DNA from: Hyphomicrobiales bacterium
Lineage (GTDB): Bacteria > Pseudomonadota > Alphaproteobacteria > Rhizobiales > Rhizobiaceae
Assembly: GCA_017305835.1 (NCBI GenBank)
Contig: JAFKJY010000062.1
Coordinates: 1-64,000, forward strand
Length of the DNA stretch: 64,000 nt
Reading direction: 5' to 3'
Numbering within the stretch: the first letter of the stretch is position 1; each line of letters begins with the position of its first letter. The translations under genes were made by a program, and so were the position numbers. Positions 26,699-35,633 of this stretch are shown in pieces. The notes beneath the pieces were generated by a model. It saw nothing but the letters and a program-made list of their open reading frames with translations, was not told where the DNA came from and ran no database searches.

Positions 26699-27211
26699 TC
26701 ACGCGAAGGGCCGGCCGGTCTCGGTGCGCTGGAACTGGATCAGGTCGAGCTCGGGCGAGGGCTGGCCGAGCGCGGTCAGCATGGCGTGGACCTGGCCGCG
26801 ATGGTGGGTCTGGTGGTTGAAGAAATGCGCCAGCGCCGGCGCCAGCCGCTGCGAGACCGTGCGCATGTCCGTCACGGTCATGTAGGTGAAGCGGCCGGAG
26901 AGCGCCTTCTCCGTCAGGCCGCCGATCCAGGCCACGATCCGTTCGTCCTCCGCCTCGCGCGCCGCCCTGAGCGCGCCGAGCGCGGGGAACAGGATGGCGT
27001 CGAGCCGCGCCGGCGCCTCGCCCTCGCCGGTGAAGCGCTTCATCCAGATGCGGTCGGCCACCAGCATGTGGTTGAGCGTGCCGAGCACCGAGCCGAAGAA
27101 GGCGCCCATGTCGCGCTCGAGATCGTCGGCCGCGAGCGCGCCGGCCGCCTCCAGCACGCGCCCGTTGGCCCAGCCATTGTAGGCCGCCATCATCTGGAAA
27201 TGCTGCTTCAC
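26699..27211 (-). CDS. DinB-family metal-dependent protein
   Basis: A 170-residue DinB/YfiT-like four-helix protein. The metal-ligand histidines appear in LNHMLVADRIWM (His near residue 48) and in FFNHQTHHRGQVHAML near residues 129-140. MMAAYNGWANGRVLEAAG at the start is typical. Family members are thiol or metal-dependent transferases, and the name comes from damage induction in Bacillus. The gene is divergent from ndk. Confidence 0.93.
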   Translation of the reverse strand: MKQHFQMMAAYNGWANGRVLEAAGALAADDLERDMGAFFGSVLGTLNHMLVADRIWMKRFTGEGEAPARLDAILFPALGALRAAREAEDERIVAWIGGLTEKALSGRFTYMTVTDMRTVSQRLAPALAHFFNHQTHHRGQVHAMLTALGQPSPELDLIQFQRTETGRPFA

Positions 27212-27338
27212 CTTACGCCCTTCGCGCCTTTGCTGCCCCGGCGACGCAATAGCACGCCCGCCGCCCCCTTCACAGAATTGCCCGCCGCCGCTATAGAGCG
27301 CGCCACTTCATGCAAAACCCGTTTCCGAAGGATATGCC

Positions 27339-27761
27339 ATGGCGATCGAACGCACCTTTTCGATGATCAAACCGGACGCCACCAAGCGCAATCTCACCGG
27401 CGCGATCACCAGGATGCTCGAGGAAGCCGGCCTGCGCGTCGTCGCCTCCAAGCGCGTGTGGATGAGCCGCCGCGAGGCCGAGGGCTTCTACGCCGTCCAC
27501 AAGGACCGTCCTTTCTTCGGCGAGCTGGTCGACTTCATGTCGTCCGGCCCGACCGTGGTGCAGGTGCTGGAAGGCGAGAACGCGATTGCGAAGAACCGCG
27601 AAGTGATGGGCGCGACCGACCCGGCGAAGGCCGCCGAGGGTACCATCCGCAAGGTCCACGCCAAGTCGATCGGCGAGAACTCGGTGCACGGCTCCGATGC
27701 GGCCGACACCGCCGCCCAGGAGATCCGCTTCTGGTTCTCCGACATCGAGATCGTCGGCTGA
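27339..27761 (+). CDS. ndk: Nucleoside diphosphate kinase
   Basis: Ndk balances NTP and dNTP pools by ping-pong phosphate transfer. The 140-residue protein has the classic start [18 protein letters not shown] and the catalytic His in NSVHGSDA (residue 117 region). Length is standard. An intrinsic terminator follows after 26 bp. It is monocistronic. Confidence 0.98.
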   Translation: MAIERTFSMIKPDATKRNLTGAITRMLEEAGLRVVASKRVWMSRREAEGFYAVHKDRPFFGELVDFMSSGPTVVQVLEGENAIAKNREVMGATDPAKAAEGTIRKVHAKSIGENSVHGSDAADTAAQEIRFWFSDIEIVG

Positions 27762-27787
27762 GGCCGGCTTTACCGAGAGACGACGAA

Positions 27788-27811
27788 GGCCGGGCTCGAC
27801 CCGGCCTTTTT
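27788..27811 (+). terminator. Intrinsic terminator of ndk
   Basis: GGCCGGG (27788-27794), loop CTCGA, CCCGGCC (27800-27806), then five T. It sits 26 bp after the ndk stop, and its T-run touches the stop codon of the convergent GGDEF-EAL gene. Confidence 0.85.
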
Positions 27812-30057
27812 CATGCGCTGGCGGCTTCGGCCGCCTCGCGCGGCATCGGCGTGAGCGCCCGCACGAAGGTGTCGAAGGCGCGCGCCGGCAGCGCCTTGCT
27901 GTAGAGCCAGCCCTGGAAGCACTCGCAGCCGTGCTCGCGCAGGAAGGCCTCCTGCGCCGGCGTCTCGACATGCTCGGCCACCGCGTTGAGGCCGAGCGTC
28001 TGCGCCATCGCCAGGATCGTCTTGACCAGCACCCGGTCGTTCTCCGCCGTCTCGATGTCGGCGACGAAGCTGCCGTCGATCTTCACCTCGTCGAAGGGCA
28101 GCCGCTTGAGATAGGTCAGCGAGGAGTAGCCGGTGCCGAAATCGTCGAGCGACAGCCGCACGCCGAGCTGCTTCAAACGGTCGAGCCGGCCGGCGATCTG
28201 CTCCTGGTCGCGCGCCATCGCGTGCTCGGTCACCTCGATCGTCAGCCGGCTGCCGTCCACCCTGTGCTGCGCCAGCAGCGTGGCCAGGAAGGGCGGCATG
28301 TCGTCGTTCTGGAAGCATTTGACCGAGAGGTTCACCGCCAGCCCCAGCCGCTGCAGCCGCGGGTCGGCGCTCCATTGCGCCAGCCGCTTCACCGCCTCGG
28401 CCAGCACGAAATTGCTGATCTCGCCGATCAGGCCGAACTGCTCCGCGAGCGGGATGAGGCTGTCGGGGAAGATCGTGCCGCGCCGCGGGTGGTTCCAGCG
28501 GATCAGCGCTTCCGCCGCCGTCACCTTGCCGTCGCGGCCGATCTGCGGCTGGTAGTGCAGCTCGAGCTCGTCGCCGCCTCGCATGAGCGTGTCGCGCAGG
28601 TCGGCCAGCAGCCTGTAGCGCTCGGCCTCCCGGTCCGTCGAGGCGGGGTTGTAGAGCGACAGCCCGTCGCGGCCGGCCGACTTCGCCTCGTACATGGCGA
28701 GGTCGGCGTGTTTCAGGATTTCCTCCGGCGTCGCGCTCAGCCCGTCGAACACGACGATGCCGATGCTGGCCGAGGCGTGGTGGCGGATGGCGTCGATCTC
28801 GAAGTTGCGGCGCATCGCCGCCGTGATCCCGTGGCCGACGGAGACCGCATGCGCGGCCGCCGCCTCGCTGTCGCCGCCGATCGCCTCGATGACGATGACG
28901 AACTCGTCGCCGCCGATGCGCGCCACCGTGCCGGCCTCGCCGATCGCCGCGCCGAGCCGCTGCGCCACCTGCTTCAGGTACTTGTCGCCGACGTCGTGGC
29001 CCTGCGTGTCGTTGAGCGACTTGAAGTTGTCGAGGTCGATGAACAGCAGCGCCCCGCGCCCGTCCGTCTTGCGGCAGCGCTCCACCGCCTCGGCCATGCG
29101 GTCGAGGAAGGCGCGCCGGTTGGGCAGGCCGGTCAGCGTGTCGAAATAGGCCAGCCGCTCGGCCGCGAGCTGGTTGTTCTTGCGCAGCGTCACGTCCGAC
29201 ATGTAGCCGTGCCAGACCACCGACCGGCCCTTGATCTCGGGCGTCGCCGAGACGCGGATCCACTTCTCGTGGCCGAGCGGGCAGGTGTAGCGGTGCTCGA
29301 GGTCGAAGGGCAGGGGCGCCTCGCCCGTATAGCCGAAATAGCGCGAATAGAGCGCGCGGTCGGCGTCGGGCACGCGGTCGAGGAAGGCGCGCCAGTTGAC
29401 GATCTGGGCGCTGGCGGGAATGCCGCTCAGCCGCTCGAAGCCGGGGCTCAGATATTCGACGATGCCCGGCTCGCCGGGCGTCACCGTGCACTGGAACAGC
29501 GCGCCGGGCACCTCGCGCATCAGCTTGGAGAACTTCTCCTCCAGCTTGAGCCGCTTCATCGTCTCGGTGATCTCGCGCACCGAGCCCTCGTAGTAGAGCG
29601 CCCGGCCGGTCGCCTTGTCGCGCACCAGCCGCGCCGATTCCGTCACCCAGATGCGCTCGCGCGTCTTGTGCCGGTAGATCTCGGAGACGAAGTCGACGAC
29701 GCGGCCCTGCGTTTCCAGCAGCTCGGTGAACTCGGCCCGCCGCTGCGGCTGCACGTACCATTCGCGCGCGATGTCGCGCACGCCGGCCAGCATCTCCGCC
29801 TCGCTGTCGTAGCCGTTGAGGCGAACCAGCGCGGCGTTGGCCTTCATCTGCCGTCCGTCCGGGGCGGAGCGGTAGATGCCCTCCGACAGATTGTCGATCA
29901 TCTCGTCCGTGTTGGCCTGCTGCTGGCGTGCGGCGTGGTAGAGGTTGCGGTAGCGGACGATCCAGAGCGCGAGCAGGGCGGACAGGATGAAGTTCGCCGT
30001 CACCAGCCATTGATGGCTGGACGCCAGTTCGAAGAACGAGGACAGGAAGCCCGGCAT
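27811..30057 (-). CDS. PAS-GGDEF-EAL cyclic-di-GMP protein, membrane-anchored
   Basis: A 748-residue protein. It has one N-terminal membrane helix (residues 15-35), two PAS-like domains (about 50-165 and 180-300), a GGDEF domain (about 310-470) with intact RIGGDEFVIV, and an EAL domain (about 490-740) with intact AEALIRW. EVTE, DDFGTGYSSL and KIDGSF are also present, and VAEHVET stands where AEGVET is usual. Both catalytic motifs are present, so it could make and degrade c-di-GMP, with the PAS domains sensing. It is convergent with ndk and monocistronic. Confidence 0.94.
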   Translation of the reverse strand: MPGFLSSFFELASSHQWLVTANFILSALLALWIVRYRNLYHAARQQQANTDEMIDNLSEGIYRSAPDGRQMKANAALVRLNGYDSEAEMLAGVRDIAREWYVQPQRRAEFTELLETQGRVVDFVSEIYRHKTRERIWVTESARLVRDKATGRALYYEGSVREITETMKRLKLEEKFSKLMREVPGALFQCTVTPGEPGIVEYLSPGFERLSGIPASAQIVNWRAFLDRVPDADRALYSRYFGYTGEAPLPFDLEHRYTCPLGHEKWIRVSATPEIKGRSVVWHGYMSDVTLRKNNQLAAERLAYFDTLTGLPNRRAFLDRMAEAVERCRKTDGRGALLFIDLDNFKSLNDTQGHDVGDKYLKQVAQRLGAAIGEAGTVARIGGDEFVIVIEAIGGDSEAAAAHAVSVGHGITAAMRRNFEIDAIRHHASASIGIVVFDGLSATPEEILKHADLAMYEAKSAGRDGLSLYNPASTDREAERYRLLADLRDTLMRGGDELELHYQPQIGRDGKVTAAEALIRWNHPRRGTIFPDSLIPLAEQFGLIGEISNFVLAEAVKRLAQWSADPRLQRLGLAVNLSVKCFQNDDMPPFLATLLAQHRVDGSRLTIEVTEHAMARDQEQIAGRLDRLKQLGVRLSLDDFGTGYSSLTYLKRLPFDEVKIDGSFVADIETAENDRVLVKTILAMAQTLGLNAVAEHVETPAQEAFLREHGCECFQGWLYSKALPARAFDTFVRALTPMPREAAEAASA

Positions 30058-30164
30058 TGACGCTCTGAAGACGGTTTACCGGGCGGAATGCTACCGCGTG
30101 CGACTTTAAATTGTATAAATCGCGCGGGCCGCGGGCAGGCAGCCGCGGGCCGCTGCGCAAGGCC

Positions 30165-30231
30165 CTTAGAGCATTTCCAGCAAAAGTGCGAAGCGGTCTT
30201 GCGTCCGGAAATGCGGCAGAAACAACTCTAG
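30165..30231. repeat. Half RIME-like element at the moaE stop
   Basis: A 67-bp element opening CTTAGAG and closing CTCTAG, with one hairpin GCATTTCC (30171-30178) / GGAAATGC (30207-30214). It shares its hairpin with the copies at 10709 and 36235 but lacks the second palindrome of the 108-bp form. The stop codon of moaE (TAG, complement of 30228-30230) lies inside its CTAG end. Confidence 0.85.
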
Positions 30232-30689
30232 CGCCAGCGCAGCAGCGCCTCTTCGTCCGCGTGCCTGGCCTCGACCCAGCCGCCGTCGGCTCCGTCGCGC
30301 CGGTGCTCCTTCTTCCAGAACGGCGCTTCCGACTTGAGGAAGTCCATGACGAAGCTCGCCGCGTCGAACGCGGCCTGCCGGTGCGTGGCGGCCGCCACCA
30401 CCAGCACAATGTCGTCGCCGGCCTCGATGCGCCCGACGCGGTGGATCACGGTGAGCGCGAGCAGCGGCCAGCGCGCGATGGCCTCGCCGGCGATGCGGCC
30501 GATCTGCGCCTCCGCCATGCCCGGATAGTGCTCCAGCTCCAGCGCCGTCAGCCGCCCTTCCTCGGCCCGGCACAGGCCGGTGAAGGAGACCACAGCACCG
30601 ACGTTCGCCCGCCCGCGCGAGGCGGCCGCGATCTCGGCGCCGGCGTCGAAGCCGGCCGTCTGGATGCGGATCACGGGCTCGACGGCCAT
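30228..30689 (-). CDS. moaE: Molybdopterin synthase catalytic subunit MoaE
   Basis: MoaE transfers sulfur from MoaD thiocarboxylate to precursor Z, making molybdopterin. The 153-residue protein shows GAVVSFTGLCRAE, LELEHYPGMAEAQIGRIA, HRVGRIEAGDDIVLVVA and the C-terminal LKSEAPFWKKEH (conserved Lys). It lies 4 bp after moaD. Its TAG stop is supplied by the end of a RIME-like repeat. The product could serve the molybdoenzyme at 39147. Confidence 0.96.
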   Translation of the reverse strand: MAVEPVIRIQTAGFDAGAEIAAASRGRANVGAVVSFTGLCRAEEGRLTALELEHYPGMAEAQIGRIAGEAIARWPLLALTVIHRVGRIEAGDDIVLVVAAATHRQAAFDAASFVMDFLKSEAPFWKKEHRRDGADGGWVEARHADEEALLRWR

Positions 30690-30693
30690 CGCC

Positions 30694-30945
30694 TCAGCCC
30701 CCCGTCATCGGCGGGAACAGCCCGACCTCCCGCGCGCCGGAGAGGCTTTCCTTGTGGCTGGCGTGCTCCTGGTTGATGGCGACGCGGATCGCCTCCGGGT
30801 GCTGCAGCGCCTGCTCGTATTCGGGGCCGCGCGTCTTGAGCCAGACGAGCAGGTCGCGCACGGTCTTCACCTCGGCCGGCAGCTCGACCTCCTCCTCGGA
30901 TCGCCCGATCCGCTCGCGCACCCATGCGAAATAGATCAGCTTCAT
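30694..30945 (-). CDS. moaD: Molybdopterin synthase sulfur carrier MoaD
   Basis: An 83-residue ubiquitin-like sulfur carrier ending in the required Gly-Gly (FPPMTGG), the site of thiocarboxylation. It begins MKLIYFAWVRERIG, and VRDLLVWLKTRG lies in the middle. It is flanked by moaE and pgsA with gaps of 2-4 bp, so the genes form one operon. Confidence 0.96.
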   Translation of the reverse strand: MKLIYFAWVRERIGRSEEEVELPAEVKTVRDLLVWLKTRGPEYEQALQHPEAIRVAINQEHASHKESLSGAREVGLFPPMTGG

Positions 30946-30947
30946 GG

Positions 30948-31529
30948 TCAGTCCATGATGTGCTTCAGCCCGGCCCGGAAATAGTCGTATCCGGTGTAGA
31001 GCGTGATGATGGCGGAAATCCACAGGAGCACGATGCCGATCTGCGTGGCGTAGCCGATCAGCTTGTCGCCGGCCGGCCCGACCAGCAGGAAGCCGATGGC
31101 GACGAGCTGCACCGTCGTCTTCCACTTGGCGAGCTGCGTCACCGGCACCGAGACCTTGAGGCCCGCCAGGTATTCGCGCAGGCCCGAGACGAGGATCTCG
31201 CGGCACAGGATGATGATCGCCGCCCACAGCGTCCAGCCGGCGATGGTGCCGTCGGCCGCCACCAGCAGCAGCACCGACGAGACCAGCAGCTTGTCGGCGA
31301 TCGGGTCGAGCATGCGGCCGATGTTGGACGTCTGCTTCCAGATCCGCGCCAGGTAGCCGTCGAGGAAGTCGGTGATGCTGGCCACCACGAAGATGGCGAA
31401 GGCGGCCCAGCGCGCCGCGTCGGTCGTCTGCAACCGCCCTTCGAGGAAGAAGCACAGCACGACGAGCGGCACGGCCACGATGCGCGCATAGGTCAGCATG
31501 TTGGGGAGATTGAACGCGCGCTGTTGCAT
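30948..31529 (-). CDS. pgsA: CDP-diacylglycerol-glycerol-3-phosphate 3-phosphatidyltransferase
   Basis: PgsA makes phosphatidylglycerol phosphate in the inner membrane. The 193-residue protein has the CDP-alcohol signature DGYLARIWKQTSNIGRMLDP (D-G-x2-A-R-x8-G-x3-D) and several membrane segments. ATG 31529 is used since MQQRAFNLPNMLTYARI aligns with other PgsA starts; an in-frame TTG at 31559 is possible. It is 2 bp from moaD and about 90 bp from uvrC; the uvrC-pgsA linkage is widespread. Confidence 0.94.
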   Translation of the reverse strand: MQQRAFNLPNMLTYARIVAVPLVVLCFFLEGRLQTTDAARWAAFAIFVVASITDFLDGYLARIWKQTSNIGRMLDPIADKLLVSSVLLLVAADGTIAGWTLWAAIIILCREILVSGLREYLAGLKVSVPVTQLAKWKTTVQLVAIGFLLVGPAGDKLIGYATQIGIVLLWISAIITLYTGYDYFRAGLKHIMD

Positions 31530-31620
31530 CTTGCCTGCCTCTGGTGCGGTCGCAGTCAAATCAGATGCCTCCCATGCCGGTCAAGTTCGCCTGCGCCGGG
31601 CGGCGGCGATGCCGCGGCCG

Positions 31621-33702
31621 CTATGCGCGAGTCTCGTGGAAATGGTTGTAGATCATCCGCGCCATCGATTCCGATATGCCATCGACGGAAAGAAGGTCCT
31701 CCACGGCGGCGCGGCTGACGGCCTTGGCGGTGCCGAAATGGTGCAGCAGCGCGCGCTTGCGCGTCGGGCCGATGCCGGCGATCTCGTCGAGCGGGTTCTT
31801 CACCATCTCCTTCTTGCGGCGCGCCCTGTGCGAGCCGATGGCGAAGCGGTGCGCCTCGTCGCGCATGCGCTGGATGAAGTAGAGCACCGGGTCGCGCACC
31901 GGCAGCATGAACGGCTCGCGCCCCTCGATGAAGAAGCGCTCGCGCCCGGCCTCGCGGTCGAGGCCCTTGGCGACGCCGATCGCGGTCACCTTGTCGCGGA
32001 TGCCGAGCTCGTCCAGCACCTGCCGGACCGAGCTCATCTGCCCCTGGCCGCCGTCGATCAGCACGAGGTCGGGCCAGGCCGGCATCTCCTCGTGCGGACC
32101 TTCCGCCGCTGTCTCGCCGCCTTCCTCGCCGTGTTCGCGCACGAGCCGCGAGAAGCGCCGCTGCATGACCTCGCGCATCATGCCGAAATCGTCGCCGGGC
32201 GTGATCTCGGTCGAGCGGATGTTGAACTTGCGGTACTGGCTCTTGGCGAAGCCCTCGGGACCGGCCACGATCATCGCGCCGACCGCGTTGGTGCCCATGA
32301 TGTGGGAGTTGTCGTAGACCTCGATGCGACGCGGCGTCCGCGCCAGCCCGAACGTCGCCGCCAGCCCTTCGAGCAGGCGCGCCTGCGACGAGGTCTCGGC
32401 CAGCCGCCGGCCCAGCGCCTCGCGCGCGTTCTGCAACGCGTGGTCGGTCAGGTCCTTCTTCTCGCCGCGCTGCGGCACGCTGATCGAGACCTTGCGGCCC
32501 GCCCGCGTCGACAGCGCCTCGGCCAGCAGCTCCTGCTCCTCGACCGCGTGGCTGAGCAGGATCGCCTTCGGCGTCGGCTTGTCGTCGTAGAACTGCGCCA
32601 GGAACGAGCCTAGCACCTCGCCGGCCTCCAGCGAGGCGTCGGCCTTGGGGAAGTAGGCGCGGTTGCCCCAGTTTTGGCCGGTGCGGAAGAAGAACACCTG
32701 CACGCAGTTCTGCCCGCCCTCCTGGTGGATGGCGAACACGTCCGCCTCCTCCACCGACTGCGGGTTGATGCCCTGGTGGCTCTGCACGTGGGAGAGCGCG
32801 GCGAGGCGGTCGCGGTAGATCGCCGCACGCTCGAAATCCAGCTCCTCGGAGGCCTCCTGCATGGCGGCCGAGATCTGCGCCTTGATCGCGCTCGACCGGC
32901 CCGACAGGAAGTCGCGGGCCTCCGACACCAGCTCGGCGTAGTCGCCGGGACTGATCTCGCCGGTGCAGGGCGCCGAGCAGCGCTTGATCTGGTAGAGCAG
33001 GCAGGGCCGCGTCCGGCTCTCGAACACCGAATCCGTGCAGGTGCGGATCAGGAAGGCCCGTTGCAGCGAGTTGATCGTGCGGTCGACCGCGCCGGCCGAG
33101 GCGAACGGCCCGAAATAGTCGCCCTTGCGGCTGCGCGCGCCGCGATGCTTGAAGATGCCGGGGGCGGGATGGTCGCCGGTCAGCAGGATATAGGGGAACG
33201 ACTTGTCGTCCCGCATCAGCACGTTGAAGCGCGGCCGCAACCTCTTGATGAGGTTCGCTTCCAGCAGCAGCGCCTCGGTCTCGGTGCGGGTGACGACGAA
33301 CTCCATCGCCGCCGTCTCGCGCACCATCCGGCCGATGCGGTTGGTGTGGAAGCGCCCCTGCGCGTAGTTGGTCACGCGCTTCTTCAGGCTGCGCGCCTTG
33401 CCGACGTAGAGAACGTCGCCGGCCGCGTTCATCATGCGGTAGACGCCGGGCGCGTTGGGCAGCCGCTTGACCAGCCGCTGGATCACCTCGGCGCCGACGC
33501 CGCCGGGACCGTCGTCCTCGTCGGCTCCGCTCCAGTCGATGCCGGGGATCTGCGTCGCGCGCGTCGCCGGCGCCTCCTCGGCCGGCTCGACGACTTCGGC
33601 CTCGTCGTCCTCGCCGTTCCCGTTCGGCATGTAGCCGGCCATGTCGTCGCCGGCGCGGCCGGACTTGCGCGGGATCGGCGGCGTCTTGCCCGGCCCGCTC
33701 AT
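31621..33702 (-). CDS. uvrC: Excinuclease ABC subunit C
   Basis: UvrC makes both incisions in nucleotide excision repair. The 693-residue protein has an acidic extension of about 75 residues (rich in Glu/Asp/Ala) ahead of the GIY-YIG nuclease ([18 protein letters not shown]). It also has a Cys pair segment ([12 protein letters not shown]), a UVR motif, the RNase-H-like 5' nuclease ([30 protein letters not shown]) and tandem HhH ([20 protein letters not shown]). E. coli UvrC is 610 residues; the extra length is mostly the N-terminus and an internal acidic loop. ATG overlaps the SDR stop (ATGA). Confidence 0.96.
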   Translation of the reverse strand: MSGPGKTPPIPRKSGRAGDDMAGYMPNGNGEDDEAEVVEPAEEAPATRATQIPGIDWSGADEDDGPGGVGAEVIQRLVKRLPNAPGVYRMMNAAGDVLYVGKARSLKKRVTNYAQGRFHTNRIGRMVRETAAMEFVVTRTETEALLLEANLIKRLRPRFNVLMRDDKSFPYILLTGDHPAPGIFKHRGARSRKGDYFGPFASAGAVDRTINSLQRAFLIRTCTDSVFESRTRPCLLYQIKRCSAPCTGEISPGDYAELVSEARDFLSGRSSAIKAQISAAMQEASEELDFERAAIYRDRLAALSHVQSHQGINPQSVEEADVFAIHQEGGQNCVQVFFFRTGQNWGNRAYFPKADASLEAGEVLGSFLAQFYDDKPTPKAILLSHAVEEQELLAEALSTRAGRKVSISVPQRGEKKDLTDHALQNAREALGRRLAETSSQARLLEGLAATFGLARTPRRIEVYDNSHIMGTNAVGAMIVAGPEGFAKSQYRKFNIRSTEITPGDDFGMMREVMQRRFSRLVREHGEEGGETAAEGPHEEMPAWPDLVLIDGGQGQMSSVRQVLDELGIRDKVTAIGVAKGLDREAGRERFFIEGREPFMLPVRDPVLYFIQRMRDEAHRFAIGSHRARRKKEMVKNPLDEIAGIGPTRKRALLHHFGTAKAVSRAAVEDLLSVDGISESMARMIYNHFHETRA

Positions 33703-34463
33703 TCGACGATGCCCGCCACGTCGGGCGTCTCCCAGGCGAGGTGCTGGCCGCCGTCGAGCGCGATCATCTGCCCGGTCACCGAGCGCGCCGCCCACAGGTA
33801 GCGGATCGTGCTGCCGAACTCGTCGAGCCCCGGCCCGCGCTGCAGCGGCACCGCCTGCACCTGCCGCGAAAAATCGTCCTCGCTCTGGCGCGTGTTGCGC
33901 AGCGTCGGCCCCGGCCCGATCGCGTTGACGCGCACCCGCGGCGCGAGCGCCTGCGCCATCGTCCGCGTCGCCGTCCACAGCGCGCTCTTCGAGAGCGTGT
34001 AGGAGAAGAACTGCGGCCTGAGCCGCCACACCCGCTGGTCGATCACGTTGACGACCAGCCCGTCGTCGCGCGCCGGCAGCGCCGCCGCCATCCTGCGCGC
34101 CATCTCCACCGGCGCCTTCAGGTGGACGGCGAAATGCCGCTCCCACGCCTCCCAGCCGAAATCGGCGAGCGAATCGTCCTCGAACAGCGAGGCGTTGTTG
34201 ACCAGCAGCCGCACCGGCGCGCCGAGCGCGGCCGCCGCCTCGTCCACCACGCGGCCGCTGCTGGCGAAGTCGGTCAGGTCGGCCGCGATCACGGCCGTCC
34301 TCGCGCCCAGCGCGGCCGCCCGGCCGGCGACATCCTCCGCCTCGTCGCGGCTGCCGTTGCAGTGGATCGCGACGTCGAAGCCGTTGGCCGCGAGGTCGAG
34401 CGCGATCGCCGCGCCGATCCGCCGCGCCGCGCCCGTCACCAGTGCCGGCACGCGCGCGCTCAT
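33699..34463 (-). CDS. SDR oxidoreductase, pteridine-reductase (PTR1/FolM)-like
   Basis: A 254-residue short-chain dehydrogenase. The NADPH motif is TGAARRIG, i.e. the TGxxxRxG form of pteridine reductases. The usual catalytic Ser is replaced by Asp ([10 protein letters not shown]), while Tyr-x3-Lys is kept (YTLSK). Asp with Tyr/Lys is the arrangement of Leishmania PTR1 and E. coli FolM. A dihydropteridine reductase is therefore a better guess than a generic dehydrogenase. It is coupled to uvrC by a 4-nt overlap and heads a run that also contains moaD and moaE. Confidence 0.85.
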   Translation of the reverse strand: MSARVPALVTGAARRIGAAIALDLAANGFDVAIHCNGSRDEAEDVAGRAAALGARTAVIAADLTDFASSGRVVDEAAAALGAPVRLLVNNASLFEDDSLADFGWEAWERHFAVHLKAPVEMARRMAAALPARDDGLVVNVIDQRVWRLRPQFFSYTLSKSALWTATRTMAQALAPRVRVNAIGPGPTLRNTRQSEDDFSRQVQAVPLQRGPGLDEFGSTIRYLWAARSVTGQMIALDGGQHLAWETPDVAGIVE

Positions 34464-34858
34464 GCCCCGCGCCTCCGCGGCGAGGGGAGGCCGTGCGCGG
34501 TGGGGGCGGGGGTCGTGCCGGCGGCGCTATCGGGGGGAAGGCGGAACATCGAGTCGCAATATATGCGCCCTGCCGGCCCGCACCAAGCCGCGCGCCGGGG
34601 CGCGGTGAAACCTGCTGACTCTTTCGTTGGTTAACGAAACGTTACAGCTTCCGGCTGTAGGCGTTGCCGATTTGCAACTTCACATTTCTGCCATCTTGCG
34701 GACAGGCAATGACCGAGTTTCGGGTTCGGTTTGGCCTCATTTCGGATCGACAAGGCGGAACCGAAAGCGCGCCGGATCGTTGGAGGCCTTGGACGGTGTG
34801 GGGCGTTTTCGAGATGGACGGGCGTATTTCCGTTACTGATGGCCAAGGAGTGTCAATT
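34464..34858. promoter_or_regulatory. Long 5' region of the outer-membrane barrel gene
   Basis: About 395 bp between the divergent SDR and omp genes, AT-richer from 34610 on. Two small hairpins are present. TTTCGTT (34622-34628) pairs with AACGAAA (34633-34639). TACAGC pairs with GGCTGTA around 34643-34659. A good ribosome site AAGGAG precedes the omp ATG. The length suggests a long leader or several promoters, as is common for abundant porins. Confidence 0.45.
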
Positions 34859-35527
34859 ATGAGAGCCAACAGGATCAATTTGCGGTCGGTTGCCGTGGCG
34901 GCGGGACTCGCCGCGGTGCTTGCCAGCGGCTCGGCCTATGCGGCCGACGTGGTCTACAACGAGCCCCCGGCGCCGACCCCGCCGATCGAGGTCGCTCCGG
35001 TGAGCACCTGGGCCGGCCCCTATGTCGGTCTGTCGACCGGCTACGGCTTCGGCGGCGCGGCCACCGGTGCTGCCGGCGGCACGATCAACGGCCCGAGCGG
35101 TTGGATGTTCAGCGGCTTCGGCGGCTACAACTGGCAGAGCGGCGGCTTCGTCTACGGTCTGGAAGGTGACGTCGGCTACAACGGCCAGAACGCCGGCAAC
35201 GGCACGACCTACTTCCGCAACGGCATGGAAGGTTCGCTGCGCGCCCGCTTCGGCGTCGCCGCCAGCGACAACGTCCTGCTCTACGGCACCGCCGGTGCGG
35301 CGCTCGGCCAGCAGCAGATCTTCGATGCCGCCGGCAGCGCCAGCGGCGGTGCCTGGGGCTGGACGGCCGGTGCCGGTGCCGACATCAAGATGACCGACAA
35401 GATGTTCACGCGTATCGAGTATCGCTACACCGATCTCGGCGACGTGACCCTCAACACCGGGTCGGGCGCGCAGACGATCAACTCCAACAACCACCGCATC
35501 ATGGTGGGTCTTGGCGTCAAGTTCTGA
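34859..35527 (+). CDS. Outer-membrane beta-barrel protein, Omp25/Omp31 family
   Basis: A 222-residue barrel protein with a signal peptide (residues 1-28, ending GSAYA). Residues 50-222 form an eight-strand OMP_b-brl domain: WAGPYVGLSTGYGFGG, FVYGLEGDVGY, MEGSLRARFG, YRYTDLGDV and terminal HRIMVGLGVKF, which ends in Phe as required for Bam recognition. ATG 34859 is preceded by AAGGAG. Such proteins are abundant surface components of Brucella and rhizobia. The gene next to it on the minus strand is the PTR1-like SDR, an arrangement I recall from Brucella. Confidence 0.92.
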   Translation: MRANRINLRSVAVAAGLAAVLASGSAYAADVVYNEPPAPTPPIEVAPVSTWAGPYVGLSTGYGFGGAATGAAGGTINGPSGWMFSGFGGYNWQSGGFVYGLEGDVGYNGQNAGNGTTYFRNGMEGSLRARFGVAASDNVLLYGTAGAALGQQQIFDAAGSASGGAWGWTAGAGADIKMTDKMFTRIEYRYTDLGDVTLNTGSGAQTINSNNHRIMVGLGVKF

Positions 35528-35566
35528 TCGTCGCATCCCGGACTTCTGATCGTCGCATCCCGGACT
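35523..35566 (+). repeat. Perfect 22-bp tandem duplication at the omp stop codon
   Basis: Bases 35523-35544 are repeated exactly at 35545-35566 (TCTGATCGTC...GGACT). The first copy contains the TGA stop of the barrel gene, so the second copy adds a redundant stop sequence just before the terminator. It looks like a recent slippage event. Confidence 0.9.
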
Positions 35567-35576
35567 GGAATACGGA

Positions 35577-35607
35577 AACCGGCCCCTCGCGGGCCGGTTT
35601 TCTTTTG
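35577..35607 (+). terminator. Intrinsic terminator of the omp gene
   Basis: AACCGGCCC (35577-35585), loop CTCGC, GGGCCGGTT (35591-35599), then TTTCTTTT. The perfect 9-bp GC-rich stem followed by T-rich sequence is a textbook terminator, and also lies just past the end of the convergent GST pseudogene. Confidence 0.9.
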
Positions 35608-35633
35608 GGCAGATGCCAGCCGAAGCCGGGTGC

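Noticed and set aside
27697..30060. A 787-codon open frame antisense to the GGDEF-EAL gene
   Set aside because: No recognisable domain; composition is that of a GC-rich shadow frame, while the opposite strand has intact catalytic motifs.
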